Below are positions 45,213 through 55,232 of a stretch of 64,000 bases of DNA, in pieces. Position 1 is the first letter of the stretch. Every line of letters starts with the position of its first letter. The notes beneath the pieces are model-generated. The model worked only from the letters and a program-made list of their open reading frames with translations. It did not search any database and was not told where the DNA came from. This DNA is from Ureibacillus aquaedulcis (GTDB lineage Bacteria; Bacillota; Bacilli; Bacillales_A; Planococcaceae): assembly GCF_030418165.1 (NCBI RefSeq), contig NZ_JAUHTQ010000003.1:186001-250000 (forward strand), written 5' to 3'. The translations under genes and the position numbers were made by a program.

Positions 45213-45634
45213 TCAAACACCTTCTCCGAGGAAGTCAGTTATATTAAGGTTTTAAAGGGTTTTTCGAATCCTTTTGAAATCACTGACCACGGTTTTGACT
45301 AGGTTTTTTATAATTGCTTACGGAGATAAGAATTTTATGGTGATAATTATTAAGGATTTTGTCAAAATTTATAGGATTCCTATATAACATGAACAACTAT
45401 TAAAAACTCATATCCTAAATTTCTATTACTGCCTCGACTCCATTAATGGTGAACGTGGTAGAAATAACATTTAAAGTATTGATTCTAATAAGATATTTCA
45501 GGTGCATGTCTAAAATTCGCTTAAAAAATATGAATAAATAAATACAGAGCATCTAAAATCATTTCTACTTACCTTTTAATCTAAACTATTCGTTTTATTA
45601 TAAACAATGTTAAGCTTATAATAATAATATTCAA

Positions 45635-46414
45635 TTATCTAGGGAAAAAAGGATGAGGCAAATTAAAAATTTCAAATTGAGATAATTGCAAAACTTCCTG
45701 ACAAAGGATGAGTTTTGACCCAAACTCACCTGAATTCTCAGTTGATGCTATTAATTCAATTCGTGAATTTGAGTTATTATTAGTAATATCTGATTTTGAT
45801 ATAAGTCTTTTAAATTTATCTAATATGTCAGTAAACTCTTTATGTTCATTACTGTTTTTTTCCATATATTTATTTATGTTACCTTCTAAACTTTCTAATG
45901 CCTCTTGATATTGTTCATTTAACTTTGCCTCTAATGTAATCTTCGCTTTTAGATAGAGATAACCACGATTGTTTTTATGGAACCAAGTCCATGTGGATGT
46001 TTTATACTTTGTATTTCGACCTTCATACAAATACTTAATATGTGAATTATTAAGCCAAAAGTATCCTACAACGTTATCATGATCAGAACCATCAACAATA
46101 TAACAAAGAATAAATGCCTTTGGTTCCTTAATCAAATTCTCTAGATGTTCTTCAGATAGATAAAAACTAGCTTCACCTATTTTTCTATCTCCAGCCCTTG
46201 CTTTAGTAATATGCCAATTATGTACCCTACCTGCTTTTACTTGAAATACAGAGAATTCACCCGCAATTATATTTTTAAAAGTTTTTTTAGCTTGGCTACT
46301 AACTAACAAATCAAAACCAAAGTCTGCTTCCATTTTAAATGCTTCGAACCCAAGTCTCATGAATTGACCTTTCGCATGGTTTTCATATCCAAGTCCAAAA
46401 TACAAATCATCCAT
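45635..46414 (-). CDS. DUF4365-like nuclease-fold protein
   Basis: 259 residues from ATG 46414 (a TTG three codons earlier is possible; no strong ribosome site). The N-terminal half has a PD-(D/E)xK-like pattern: ADFGFDLLVSS (Asp) and later FSVFQVKAGRVHNW (Q-x-K), as in DUF4365 proteins. The C-terminal half is charged and helical. DUF4365 domains are common in defence loci. It sits 200 bp from the RecQ-like gene on the same strand, so it may be a third component of that system. Confidence 0.65.
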   Translation of the reverse strand: MDDLYFGLGYENHAKGQFMRLGFEAFKMEADFGFDLLVSSQAKKTFKNIIAGEFSVFQVKAGRVHNWHITKARAGDRKIGEASFYLSEEHLENLIKEPKAFILCYIVDGSDHDNVVGYFWLNNSHIKYLYEGRNTKYKTSTWTWFHKNNRGYLYLKAKITLEAKLNEQYQEALESLEGNINKYMEKNSNEHKEFTDILDKFKRLISKSDITNNNSNSRIELIASTENSGEFGSKLILCQEVLQLSQFEIFNLPHPFFPR

Positions 46415-46614
46415 ATTTACCAAAACTAATCACACTACCTCATTATTTTTTTATAAGAAATATCTTTCACAGAAAATAACAAATCTAATACATAAGCACA
46501 AAAATTATCTGCTCCTTCCGCTATGAAAGGTATTTAGGATTAACACCAAGTATGACAATCTACATGCATAGTAGAGTAATATACACCATATTAATTTCTT
46601 CTACCAAAATTTAA

Positions 46615-48582
46615 TTATGGTTTTATGAATAAACAGTTTAATAAATTCTCCGCAGATTTTGTCAAAGCTGGGTTCTCATAGGTAATCAATAGCTGATTCG
46701 GATAATATTCCTCATAAATTGCTTGTTTCTCTAACCAACGTGCATCGTAATCATTCTTTCCTATCATCCCTAGATGTTCCCAATAATATTTGTTACCATT
46801 AACAGTGAGGGTGAAATCTGGAGATAATTTTTTATTACCGTCATAGTTCAATTCCTTTTCATATTCATATTGAATACTATGATGTTGCAATAAATTCGCA
46901 ATAATAACCTCAGATTTTGAGCGGACAAGATCCCCCTTGGTTGTTGCATAAATACGACTTAGTAAAAACTTCGGTACCCCCAGATGTCTACCTATCTCTT
47001 GGTGTAATTCTTTTGAATTCTCACAGTTTTCAAGAATATGAACAAAGTAGTCTAGATGAGCATGTTTAAATTCTTTTTTCTCTTCCCCATACTGTACTAG
47101 TTTTTCTAGGGTCTGTTCATCCAGTTCATCTAAGTGACTATTTATTATTAGACACTTTCCTAGACTTTTTTCTAGCTTTACTTCATCGGTCACAATTGCA
47201 TTAAAAATAGTATTACTAATTTCTTGTGCAGACTTTCCACTTTTTTTCATAGTGGTAATAACATTCTTAGTTTTCGTTAAAGAAAGTAGCTCTACTAACC
47301 CTGAGTCTGTTACGTTAGAAAAGACATCAAGTTTCATGATACTTTTTGCTACTATTTCAATAACACCATTATCAACAAAATACGGTAAGCACTTTTGAAT
47401 TTCTTCATCATCAAAATAAGGAAGGGTTTTATAACCTTTTTTATTAGAAGTCATTTTTGAAAAGGTATTTTTCAGTTCGTCTTGAGTAGGGAATGATTTA
47501 TCAATAAAGTGTGACTTTTTTACTTCAATATTCTTATTTGAATATAATAAATAAGCAGTTGAAGCCTTTTTGTCGCGAGAAGCTCGTCCTACTTCCTGAT
47601 AATACTGTGCTATGGATTCTGGAATCATAAAATGTACCACTACTCTAATATCAGGGATGTCTATACCCATTCCAAAAGCATTTGTTGCAAATACAATATC
47701 TAATTCGTTATTTTTAAACCGATCAATAATATCCTGTTTTTCCTTCGAGGACATTTCTCCATGAAAATGTACCGCTTTCAAACCTTTATCTAGTGCTACT
47801 TTAGCTAAATCTTCTGTGCTGTTCTTACCGTGTACTCTATAAACATATACAAGAGTCTTTTCATTTTTATGAATTTTAAGTAACTGCCATAACTTTTCTA
47901 ACTTTTCATCTTCTTTAATAAATTTTAAAGTTTTTAATTCTATCTCTGAACGAACAAGCAGTTCACTTTTAATTACACCAGTATCTTTTATTTTAAAAGA
48001 CTCACAGATGTCTGCAATCTCCTTTCTATTCAGAGTTGCGGATAAACCAAGTACAACCGGCCAACCTTCACCATATACATTATTTAAAAATGTCGGAATA
48101 TGTTTATAGAAGGGTCGGAAACTATGCCCCCACTGTGATACACAATGAACTTCATCTACTGCTATCAATTTTATTTCTTCTTTTCTAGCTTTTATACAAT
48201 ATTCAAATAAACCATCAGTAGATATTCTTTCAGGACTCGCAAAGATAAAATTAGGATTTAGTTTTCCGTTGTAAAAATCTTTTAATAATTTTACTTGTTT
48301 CTTTGCATCAATACCCGCATGTAAAGTCAAAACATCGTACCCATGCCCTTCTAGTTTTGCAGCTTGTTCATCAATAAGAGCTGTTAGAGGGGAAATAACA
48401 ATAGTAATTCCACCAAGACCTATTCCAGATAGCCAATAAGTTAAGGATTTCCCTCCACCTGTTGGCAAAATACAGAGCGTGTTCTTTTTGGTTAGGACTT
48501 GCTGTACTACCTTTTCCTGCAATTCCGTTAATTCAAATGGCAGATTGGGGAAAGAATTCCTAAATAGATTATTTATATCCAT
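46615..48582 (-). CDS. RecQ-like helicase fused to a PD-(D/E)xK-type nuclease domain
   Basis: 655 residues. The SF2 helicase core (about 1-345) has CILPTGGGKSLTYW (motif I), VDEVHCVSQWGHSFRP (motif II plus the aromatic loop of RecQ), GLSATLNRKE, TNAFGMGIDIPDI and YQEVGRASRD (motif VI). The zinc cysteines and HRDC domain of housekeeping RecQ are missing. Instead residues about 555-655 carry RSKSEVIIANLL, SPDFTLTVNGNKYYWEHLGM and DARWLEKQAIYEEYY, a Vsr-like nuclease pattern. Its ATG lies inside the end of the partner gene (10-bp overlap). Probably a phage-defence effector. Confidence 0.8.
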   Translation of the reverse strand: MDINNLFRNSFPNLPFELTELQEKVVQQVLTKKNTLCILPTGGGKSLTYWLSGIGLGGITIVISPLTALIDEQAAKLEGHGYDVLTLHAGIDAKKQVKLLKDFYNGKLNPNFIFASPERISTDGLFEYCIKARKEEIKLIAVDEVHCVSQWGHSFRPFYKHIPTFLNNVYGEGWPVVLGLSATLNRKEIADICESFKIKDTGVIKSELLVRSEIELKTLKFIKEDEKLEKLWQLLKIHKNEKTLVYVYRVHGKNSTEDLAKVALDKGLKAVHFHGEMSSKEKQDIIDRFKNNELDIVFATNAFGMGIDIPDIRVVVHFMIPESIAQYYQEVGRASRDKKASTAYLLYSNKNIEVKKSHFIDKSFPTQDELKNTFSKMTSNKKGYKTLPYFDDEEIQKCLPYFVDNGVIEIVAKSIMKLDVFSNVTDSGLVELLSLTKTKNVITTMKKSGKSAQEISNTIFNAIVTDEVKLEKSLGKCLIINSHLDELDEQTLEKLVQYGEEKKEFKHAHLDYFVHILENCENSKELHQEIGRHLGVPKFLLSRIYATTKGDLVRSKSEVIIANLLQHHSIQYEYEKELNYDGNKKLSPDFTLTVNGNKYYWEHLGMIGKNDYDARWLEKQAIYEEYYPNQLLITYENPALTKSAENLLNCLFIKP

Positions 48583-49541
48583 GAATATGATTTATCCTCC
48601 GAACTACTTGAGATAAATTTAATATCTTCTTCATGTTTTTTTGCAATAAACGACAAGAACTGATCCACTAAAACATATCGATACATTTCTGGTATGTAAA
48701 CACTATTTTTCTCTGCCTCTTTTTTTAATAGAAGATATACTTGATAAGCATAAAAACTAAATAATTCATAAGGATAAAAATAGTTTTGGTTGGTTAGGCT
48801 TTTCTCTACATTAATCATTAAAAATTGTGAACCTTCTTCACATCCAAAAGTCTTTTTATTAGTCAGATACCAAAACGCCCATATAGCTTCTTTTGAACGA
48901 TATGGAAAATACGCTGGTTGTAATTTAAATACAAATTGGCTTTTAATACCACCACCAATTACACCAAAAACTGAATAATCTTCTGTGTCTAATGATTCAA
49001 ACCCCAAATCTTCGAGCGTTTCTATTGAATCATACTCAAAACCTTCACATTCTTCAGCATAGCTATTTGCAAATGTTGCTAGATTCTGACTAACTGTTAG
49101 CAATTCATTAGGATTTGATATTCTAAATTCATATTTATATTTATCTAGTTCCTTAGCGGGACTATTTAATGTTCCGCGAATAATAGGGCAATCTTTACTT
49201 AAAGCACTTTTAAACCCTGCTGGATTATCTTCATATTCTTCTAATGCTTCTTCATCTAATAACTCAGTATACGAATTACGGTCTTTTTCAAATTTTTCAA
49301 TACCCTCAGCAATCACTCTTTTCAAAACTATTCCTATATCTTTTTTTCGTGCTTTAACAATGCCGTCACTACCAAACTTTTCAGCAAGTTTTCTTACTTG
49401 ATTCTCTGATAAAGTTGTTCCTGCTTCTGATTGAATAAATAAATCAAAGTAATCATAGAATTGCGACTTTATTTGATTTGTAACCTGCTCAATATGACTT
49501 TCTTCGTAACATATATCTTCAATATTGTTTGGATAATACAT
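48573..49541 (-). CDS. Unknown protein coupled to the RecQ-nuclease
   Basis: 322 residues, soluble, acidic; no motif I know. Features: a helical N-terminus (YEESHIEQVTNQIKSQF), GGGIKSQFVFKLQPAYFPYRSKEAIWAFW in the middle, and an aromatic-rich YPYELFSFYAYQVYLLLKK block. It begins behind AAGGGGG. Its last codons overlap the helicase start, so the two are translated together and the products likely form a complex, perhaps sensor or regulator plus effector. Confidence 0.6.
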   Translation of the reverse strand: MYYPNNIEDICYEESHIEQVTNQIKSQFYDYFDLFIQSEAGTTLSENQVRKLAEKFGSDGIVKARKKDIGIVLKRVIAEGIEKFEKDRNSYTELLDEEALEEYEDNPAGFKSALSKDCPIIRGTLNSPAKELDKYKYEFRISNPNELLTVSQNLATFANSYAEECEGFEYDSIETLEDLGFESLDTEDYSVFGVIGGGIKSQFVFKLQPAYFPYRSKEAIWAFWYLTNKKTFGCEEGSQFLMINVEKSLTNQNYFYPYELFSFYAYQVYLLLKKEAEKNSVYIPEMYRYVLVDQFLSFIAKKHEEDIKFISSSSEDKSYSWI

Positions 49542-49931
49542 CTATTAACCCCCTTATATTTCTTATTTCCATTAATATTATAATACCAATTAACCGTTAA
49601 TTTGGTAAGGTATGGTTTAAATTAGATTAAATGTAACAAATACTTGTGTAGACATATTACACTTGTAATTATTTTGAGTAATTAAATCATTATTTGTAAG
49701 TATACAATTCTCCATCTAAATAATTTTGAATTATAAAAATAGAACTGAACTAACAAATTAGAGTAGTAATGTGGTTAGATGACTATAGGAAAATGCCAAT
49801 ATCCTTATTGTTAAAGGACTTTGACATTTTATAAAACCTTATTATTCTTTTATTATGAAGAATATTGGAATACAAGAAAACAGAAATAAGAGAAAAAACT
49901 TCAACTCCCAATCTTATTATCGGTGAAAATT
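49542..49931. other. AT-rich intergenic stretch
   Basis: About 390 bp between the upstream protein gene of the RecQ pair and the homing-endonuclease-like gene. It should hold the promoter of the defence pair. I see no gene, repeat or RNA. Confidence 0.4.
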
Positions 49932-51707
49932 CTAGGCATAGCTAAACTTAATCTTTTTATAATGTCGTTTCTCACTCCTAAGAACTGTACAAATATTTCG
50001 ATGGCTTGGTAAATTAAGTTCTCTAGCTGCTTCAACAGAAGTAGAAAAAATACCCAAAACATTCCCATCCAAATCAGTAGCTATAATTTCCCCCTTATTT
50101 GTACCTTTATTTACCTTACTTTTATATATGATTTGTTCAATTCTATATATTGAAATGGACCCATATCTTTCAGATAATTGTTTTTGTATTTCTCTTATTT
50201 TAATGCCATTGTTATATAGTTCAATAATTACTTTGTTTCGCACATCCTTCTTATCTCTTTCTTTCTTTTTCAACTCTTTATAATCTATACTTAAATTATT
50301 ATCGACATATGCTTTTAAAGTCTGATTGTTCAAAATTCTCCCTATTTGCCTTCTACTAAGGTCTAACTTTTTGGAAATTGCTTCTTGTGATTCACCGTTT
50401 TTACTCAAATCAAAGACCTTTGCACAAAGCTTTGAATAATAATTATGAATTTCTTTAGAAACAGTTATAGGATCTAAAATTATAGTTTTAAATTCCCTCA
50501 TTTTTCCAATCAACAAATCCTTATTTATTAGATATTCTTCATTGAGATCAATCCATTGGAAGATACTCATTTTTTTAAAACCTTCTGGAGTTACTTCAAT
50601 AAATGTTTCTTCTCCCATTAAGAAAATAATACATAAATTATATTCTTTATATTTGGTTTTTTCCTTGTTCAATTTAGTATTGATACTTAGTTTAAATTCA
50701 GTTACACTTTTATCAATTTTATTTACTATGTCCAGTCGATTATTCCGGTCTTTTTTTTGAAATTCAAAATAGTTGCTATGGTCTTTTATCATTTTCCTTA
50801 TACTATGCTCAACATAAATACCTAATAGCCTTCTATCCTCCGTTGTTTCAAAACCATAATAATAATCTGTTGGATCCTCTCCACAGAAAAGTAGAAAGTT
50901 ATAATATGACATTTGGTGTGTTATTGCTGTGTATAAGTCGTTATATTTCTTTCTAATATTTAATGTTGATAGTGACTCACCTTTCCCTTTAATTAAACGA
51001 ATACACGCTTTACATTGGACCAACGACCAAAAGCCATTCATTTTCACATTAGGCAATTTATTTTCGTACCAATAAATTGCTAAGACTTCTTCGGTAATCA
51101 CTTCAATTTCTAACTTAGATATAAATAATAAAATTTCTTTAGATATCCTGCTTTTATTGAGTGATGGTAAGTATATTTGTTTGTTCCTGTTTGGGGTCAT
51201 CTTAACATAACCAGACATAACCTTCACTGTTATAGAATCACCTTCAATTACAAATATCCCCTCATCATATGCCTTCTTTAGTTTATTTAGATAATCAATG
51301 CAATTAACTTTTTCAGTTAGTTTACATTTATCACAAGCATCAGGCTTATTGTTAATCTTCCTCTGATAATGCAGATAGTGGCCACACTTAAATGCTTTAT
51401 TACATAAATCGCAAATACATAGCACCTTAATTCTTGAGTTTGGAAGTAAGTCACAAGGACTTACTAAAAACTCATCCTTAGTTTTTGTAAAGGTATAACC
51501 CTTTTCTATATAGTAATTATTATATTCTTTTCTACCAATCCACTTTGTTGGATATAGCTTGGGATGTATTGATTGATCATGCGTAAGATGTTGTTTCGCA
51601 ACTTCGAAACAATCACCTAAATTTGTATAGTTATAGCCAAGTGATTTATAGTATTCTTTATTTGATTCAGTCCAATTTATTAAGCCATAATGTGTAACTA
51701 ATACCAA
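49932..51707 (-). CDS. Homing-endonuclease-like protein with zinc ribbon, nuclease, HTH and NUMOD1-like domains
   Basis: About 591 residues from TTG 51707, which follows GGTGG; the frame is open to a GTG at 51815, but those 36 residues are translated from a poly-T tract and look artificial. Order: repeats with aromatic-Gly pairs (EYYKSLGYNYTNLGDCF, YYIEKGYTFTKTKDEF); a zinc ribbon CDLCNKAF...CDKCK; a PD-(D/E)xK-like core RLDIVNKID...VTEFKLS near the middle; HTH motifs (EAISKKLDLSRRQIGRIL); and a C-terminal NUMOD1-like segment (TSVEAARELNLPSHRNI). These are parts of homing endonucleases. Function is inferred from domains. Confidence 0.6.
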   Translation of the reverse strand: MVLVTHYGLINWTESNKEYYKSLGYNYTNLGDCFEVAKQHLTHDQSIHPKLYPTKWIGRKEYNNYYIEKGYTFTKTKDEFLVSPCDLLPNSRIKVLCICDLCNKAFKCGHYLHYQRKINNKPDACDKCKLTEKVNCIDYLNKLKKAYDEGIFVIEGDSITVKVMSGYVKMTPNRNKQIYLPSLNKSRISKEILLFISKLEIEVITEEVLAIYWYENKLPNVKMNGFWSLVQCKACIRLIKGKGESLSTLNIRKKYNDLYTAITHQMSYYNFLLFCGEDPTDYYYGFETTEDRRLLGIYVEHSIRKMIKDHSNYFEFQKKDRNNRLDIVNKIDKSVTEFKLSINTKLNKEKTKYKEYNLCIIFLMGEETFIEVTPEGFKKMSIFQWIDLNEEYLINKDLLIGKMREFKTIILDPITVSKEIHNYYSKLCAKVFDLSKNGESQEAISKKLDLSRRQIGRILNNQTLKAYVDNNLSIDYKELKKKERDKKDVRNKVIIELYNNGIKIREIQKQLSERYGSISIYRIEQIIYKSKVNKGTNKGEIIATDLDGNVLGIFSTSVEAARELNLPSHRNICTVLRSEKRHYKKIKFSYA

Positions 51708-52711
51708 AATTCCACCACCACTAATGTTTTCTATATTATTGGCGTGAATTATTATTTTAATACCGAAAAGGAAAAAAAAACCATAGAGATTATATTTGTC
51801 CACGAGGCTTTCCACAATTTATAATCTTTTCTTTCAATGAAATTTCATATTCAACACTACTGGAATATCCACCCTTTTAAGAATTTGAAGGATTAGATTA
51901 ATTTTTCATTCGTTTTTTATTTCCTAAGTTCAAATACATCATTAAAATTGAGCTTTATTTTAATGAGAATTTTATTAGCGACCGCTGGACTTGGATTCTT
52001 TATCAATTCATTATTTGATTCAGATAGTTTTCACTCATCCCCAAACTTTTCGAAAAAGACCTCTGGGAATAACCTCTTTCAATTAAAGTCATTTGTAGCA
52101 TTTCCTTATTTTTTAATACGATTTTATTACACTTATTAACCTCCTAAAAAAAGGAATAAACTTCAATATATTCGTAGTCTCATCTACTCTTCTTTGAATC
52201 AATTAGCGAATTGAGAAGGAGGGTAAAAAAGCGGTAGCAAAAAGTAGCAAGGTAGCAGTTAGGTAGCATGAAATATTAAAACTTGTTACTCCGAAAAACA
52301 CTCGAAATACGTTGATATATAAGGTTTTTTAATATTTATATTTATATAAAGTTGATATATAAGGTTTTTTAATAATTATATTTATATAAAGGTAACAAAG
52401 TAACAAAATATTAGAGAGTATAAATATATAAAATCATTTTTACTTTCACTTTAAATAAAAGTTAATTAGTGCTGAGGACTGCAAATTATGTTACTTTGAT
52501 ACTTTTTGTTAGAAACCCAGTCGTACCAATCCTTTGCGCGGTAGCGAAGGTTTGTTACCTTGAGTTACATTCGACAGAGATTATGTTACCCTTTGATGCG
52601 GCTAGGTTCGACACTTAGACTCTTGAAACTATGAGCAAAGAAAATTAATTCAATCTAAATTTCATCAAGAAACATTATTCTGACGAGATACTACTATTTA
52701 CTAATAAAAAG
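51708..52711. other. Gene-free region with repeats, possible replication origin
   Basis: One kilobase without a convincing gene. It holds four GTAGCA motifs (52234, 52244, 52252, 52263) and a 40-bp tandem duplication (52311-52390), just beyond the replication gene that ends at 52848. This is the best candidate for a replication origin in the window. Confidence 0.45.
52311..52390. repeat. Two tandem 40-bp direct repeats
   Basis: Units 52311-52350 and 52351-52390 begin GTTGATATATAAGG and differ at one position (AATATTT/AATAATT). They are AT-rich and head to tail, as in DNA unwinding regions or iterons. Confidence 0.85.
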
Positions 52712-52816
52712 ATGTCTTATTCTTTCTTAGATGAAGATTTTGTTTTCCAACAACATTTTAAGAAAGGTCGGAAAGTATTCGGATTTTCACGTATTTTAAT
52801 ACCTTCAAAGATTTAA
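52712..52816 (+). CDS. Very small ORF, possible gene remnant
   Basis: 34 residues, MSYSFLDEDFVFQQ then KKGRKVFGFSRILIPSKI. The composition is protein-like and basic, but no ribosome site precedes the ATG. It may be the 3' end of a lost replication gene. Confidence 0.3.
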   Translation: MSYSFLDEDFVFQQHFKKGRKVFGFSRILIPSKI

Positions 52817-52836
52817 ACATCTAATAAAAACACAAA

Positions 52837-52868
52837 ACAACAGCCCTTTAATAAGGGCCGTTGTTTTT
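52837..52868. terminator. Bidirectional terminator
   Basis: AACAACAGCCCTT/AAGGGCCGTTGTT arms (one mismatch) with T-rich sides; the stop codon of the replication gene lies inside it. Confidence 0.7.
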
Positions 52869-54929
52869 ATCAATAAGATATTGTGGATCAGAAAAATGTT
52901 GGAAGAACTCTGGAATTTGACTGTCTTGCAAGTTAAAAACCCATACCCGATAATTCTTACCACCGATTTTTTTCTGAAAATGTTTTTTCTCTGATTTAAC
53001 GAAGAATGAGAACTGTTCAAGTTCGCTCGTAATCTGATTTGTAGCATTATAGGTTGTTGGTAACCGCGAATCTTGTAAAGCATTCCATGCTGCACTATGG
53101 GCCAAATACAATGTTTGGGGATTGGAATTTTCATCTTCATCAACTTTATAATGAATATTTTTTCTTAACATTCCTGTGTTTGCAAGATGAGCGACTTGAG
53201 ATAAGAATGTAACGCAATTTTGACTTTCTTCAACCGCTTCTTGAGAACGAACCATTTCATTATAAACGAAATCAAGTAATGATTTAATCGTATATGGTGT
53301 GTTGAATTTTGTATTAAATTTGCGGTCCATTTGATTCATGAATACTGTTGCTCCAGCTAAAATAATGGCATAATTCTTTTTAACACGTGAAAGGATTGGC
53401 TTGAATAATTCAGCTTTCATCATATCCAGATAATCGTGATAGTAATTCACAATTTCCCCTCTCCACCCGTGAGAAGTACGCATCATATATTGGCCCATCC
53501 AATGAATAATCTCTTCATTTTGGATAACTTCATCATAAGTTTCCATATCGTGATAGAATTTTGAGGATTCTACAAATACAGTTCTTGAACGGATAGCACT
53601 TTCAGAAGTTGGTACTTCTCCACTAAAAGTTAATACTGTACGAATTGGAAAACGGTGAATTTTGTTCGGATCTTTGTCACCACGCTGAATTTCTTTACGG
53701 TTAAATAGTGTTTTCAATTCAGCTTTAAACCTCTCAAAGAAACTTGTTGCCTTATAATTATTTTCATCTTGTGCTTCGTCATAACCATACGGTAAGTGCG
53801 AGTAATAAGCTAAGTGCTTTCTAAATACATCTAAACGCTCTGGTGGTACGTTCAATTCAGCGTTAATACCTGCAAATTTATACATAAAGTTTAGATAATC
53901 TGTTTTCCCTGTATGTCGAACACCAGCAGGGTAGAAGTATGGGAATTGATTTGAGTATTTAGCAATCGTACTTACTTGTAATGAAGCGGTCATATACCCA
54001 ATGCCTAGCCAAAGATAATTGCTATAAAGCTCGTAGAGATTGCTAAGAACAGTTAGTACTTCCTCTTTATTTGGTGTCATTTGAACAGGGGCAACGCTCA
54101 TATTGAATGCAGAAAAGTTTTTACGGTTAAGTAAATAGTTTTTCTTTGGTGTATGAATGATACCATCTGAATCAGGATAAAGGAGTTCTCCATTGTAAAA
54201 TGCGTGAGTTGGAAACAACCAAACATTATCTTCTATCTTTTCAGGATCTTCTGGATTATAGCTCTCTAAATCAATTTGAAAACCCATGTAATTTGATTCT
54301 TGTACTTCTGGACAATCGAATGAGCTGATTAGGTAATCATTTAATAGGTCTAAATTTTTTTGAGTTCCCAACCAGTTAAAATTACCTTTCGAACGACAAA
54401 ATGATTTGAATAGACGGTTATTCGAAAGTGTTTCACCATCAACTGTTAAACTTTTAGATGTACGGCTATTTTGAATACGAACGTAATACAATGTGTTTTC
54501 ATCTTCACTATTAATTGTGTATAATGGATTTATAATAAAGTTACTTAATCGAGTTTTCATTTTAATATCACCGATATATTCAGTGATGTAAATAAAGTTT
54601 TCTTCATATTTAATTGGAGATTTGGATTTAATGAATTCATTTTCATCGAAAGCGTCGGGGTCGGAGCCGATGCTTTTTTTATTTTTATCTTTATTAAGTT
54701 TTATTTCTAATTCATTAGCCAGTGCTTTTACTTCTTCACTGACTGATGCTTTTTTCATTTTTTTTCTAACATTCAAATTTTCAATCGAAAGAACATTTCC
54801 TTGCTGATTATCATCCTTCTCAGTAAAAGCGTTGTATTCAAACCCTTCGAGATTGAGGATTTCCTTCTTCTCACCTTCTTCCCATACATTAAAAGGTAAG
54901 TCGTTTAAATTAGATTCCATATTATTCAT
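52848..54929 (-). CDS. SF3-helicase-like replication ATPase of a mobile element
   Basis: 693 residues. Residues ~330-370 hold a Walker A-like GVRHTGKTDYLNF, followed by HLPYGYDEAQDE (Walker B position), then TVLTFSGEVPTSESAIRSRTVFVE with arginines expected of a sensor/finger. This is the layout of DUF927/SF3-type plasmid and phage replication helicases. The N-terminal 120 residues are charged and low in structure; the C-terminal ~130 residues may be a winged helix. It starts behind AAGGAAGG. It likely opens the nearby origin of an integrated plasmid or ICE. Confidence 0.65.
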   Translation of the reverse strand: MNNMESNLNDLPFNVWEEGEKKEILNLEGFEYNAFTEKDDNQQGNVLSIENLNVRKKMKKASVSEEVKALANELEIKLNKDKNKKSIGSDPDAFDENEFIKSKSPIKYEENFIYITEYIGDIKMKTRLSNFIINPLYTINSEDENTLYYVRIQNSRTSKSLTVDGETLSNNRLFKSFCRSKGNFNWLGTQKNLDLLNDYLISSFDCPEVQESNYMGFQIDLESYNPEDPEKIEDNVWLFPTHAFYNGELLYPDSDGIIHTPKKNYLLNRKNFSAFNMSVAPVQMTPNKEEVLTVLSNLYELYSNYLWLGIGYMTASLQVSTIAKYSNQFPYFYPAGVRHTGKTDYLNFMYKFAGINAELNVPPERLDVFRKHLAYYSHLPYGYDEAQDENNYKATSFFERFKAELKTLFNRKEIQRGDKDPNKIHRFPIRTVLTFSGEVPTSESAIRSRTVFVESSKFYHDMETYDEVIQNEEIIHWMGQYMMRTSHGWRGEIVNYYHDYLDMMKAELFKPILSRVKKNYAIILAGATVFMNQMDRKFNTKFNTPYTIKSLLDFVYNEMVRSQEAVEESQNCVTFLSQVAHLANTGMLRKNIHYKVDEDENSNPQTLYLAHSAAWNALQDSRLPTTYNATNQITSELEQFSFFVKSEKKHFQKKIGGKNYRVWVFNLQDSQIPEFFQHFSDPQYLIDKNNGPY

Positions 54930-55191
54930 AGATGCTTCCTTCCTTTTGCTACAAATTAACTACTTCCTAACTGGAAAATATTACTTATACAGTTCTTGTT
55001 TAGATTAACGTCTGTTTTTTCTTGATATTCTATATATATTTTTTTGAGTGATATCAAATTGAAGTCATTCAATTTCTGGATTCCCAAAATAACCACCAGA
55101 TTCCATTTTTATCTTAATTAAATTCATAATCTAATAGTTCCCTCTAAGTGAATGATATTTGCTTACCAGAACACTTTTAGGATATCAATTT

Positions 55192-55225
55192 CCCCACCCT
55201 TTCAGCTTTAACATAAAGGGTGGGG
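55192..55225 (-). terminator. GC-rich hairpin after the HTH gene
   Basis: CCCCACCCTTT/AAAGGGTGGGG perfect 11-bp stem, directly after the stop at 55233. The T run is weak. Confidence 0.65.
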
Positions 55226-55232
55226 ATTTGAC

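Noticed and set aside
51948-52139. Plus-strand frame of 63 residues
   Set aside because: No ribosome site, no stable hydrophobic pattern; likely chance in AT-rich intergenic DNA.
52311-52390. CRISPR array
   Set aside because: Only two units, directly abutting, with no spacers and no cas genes.
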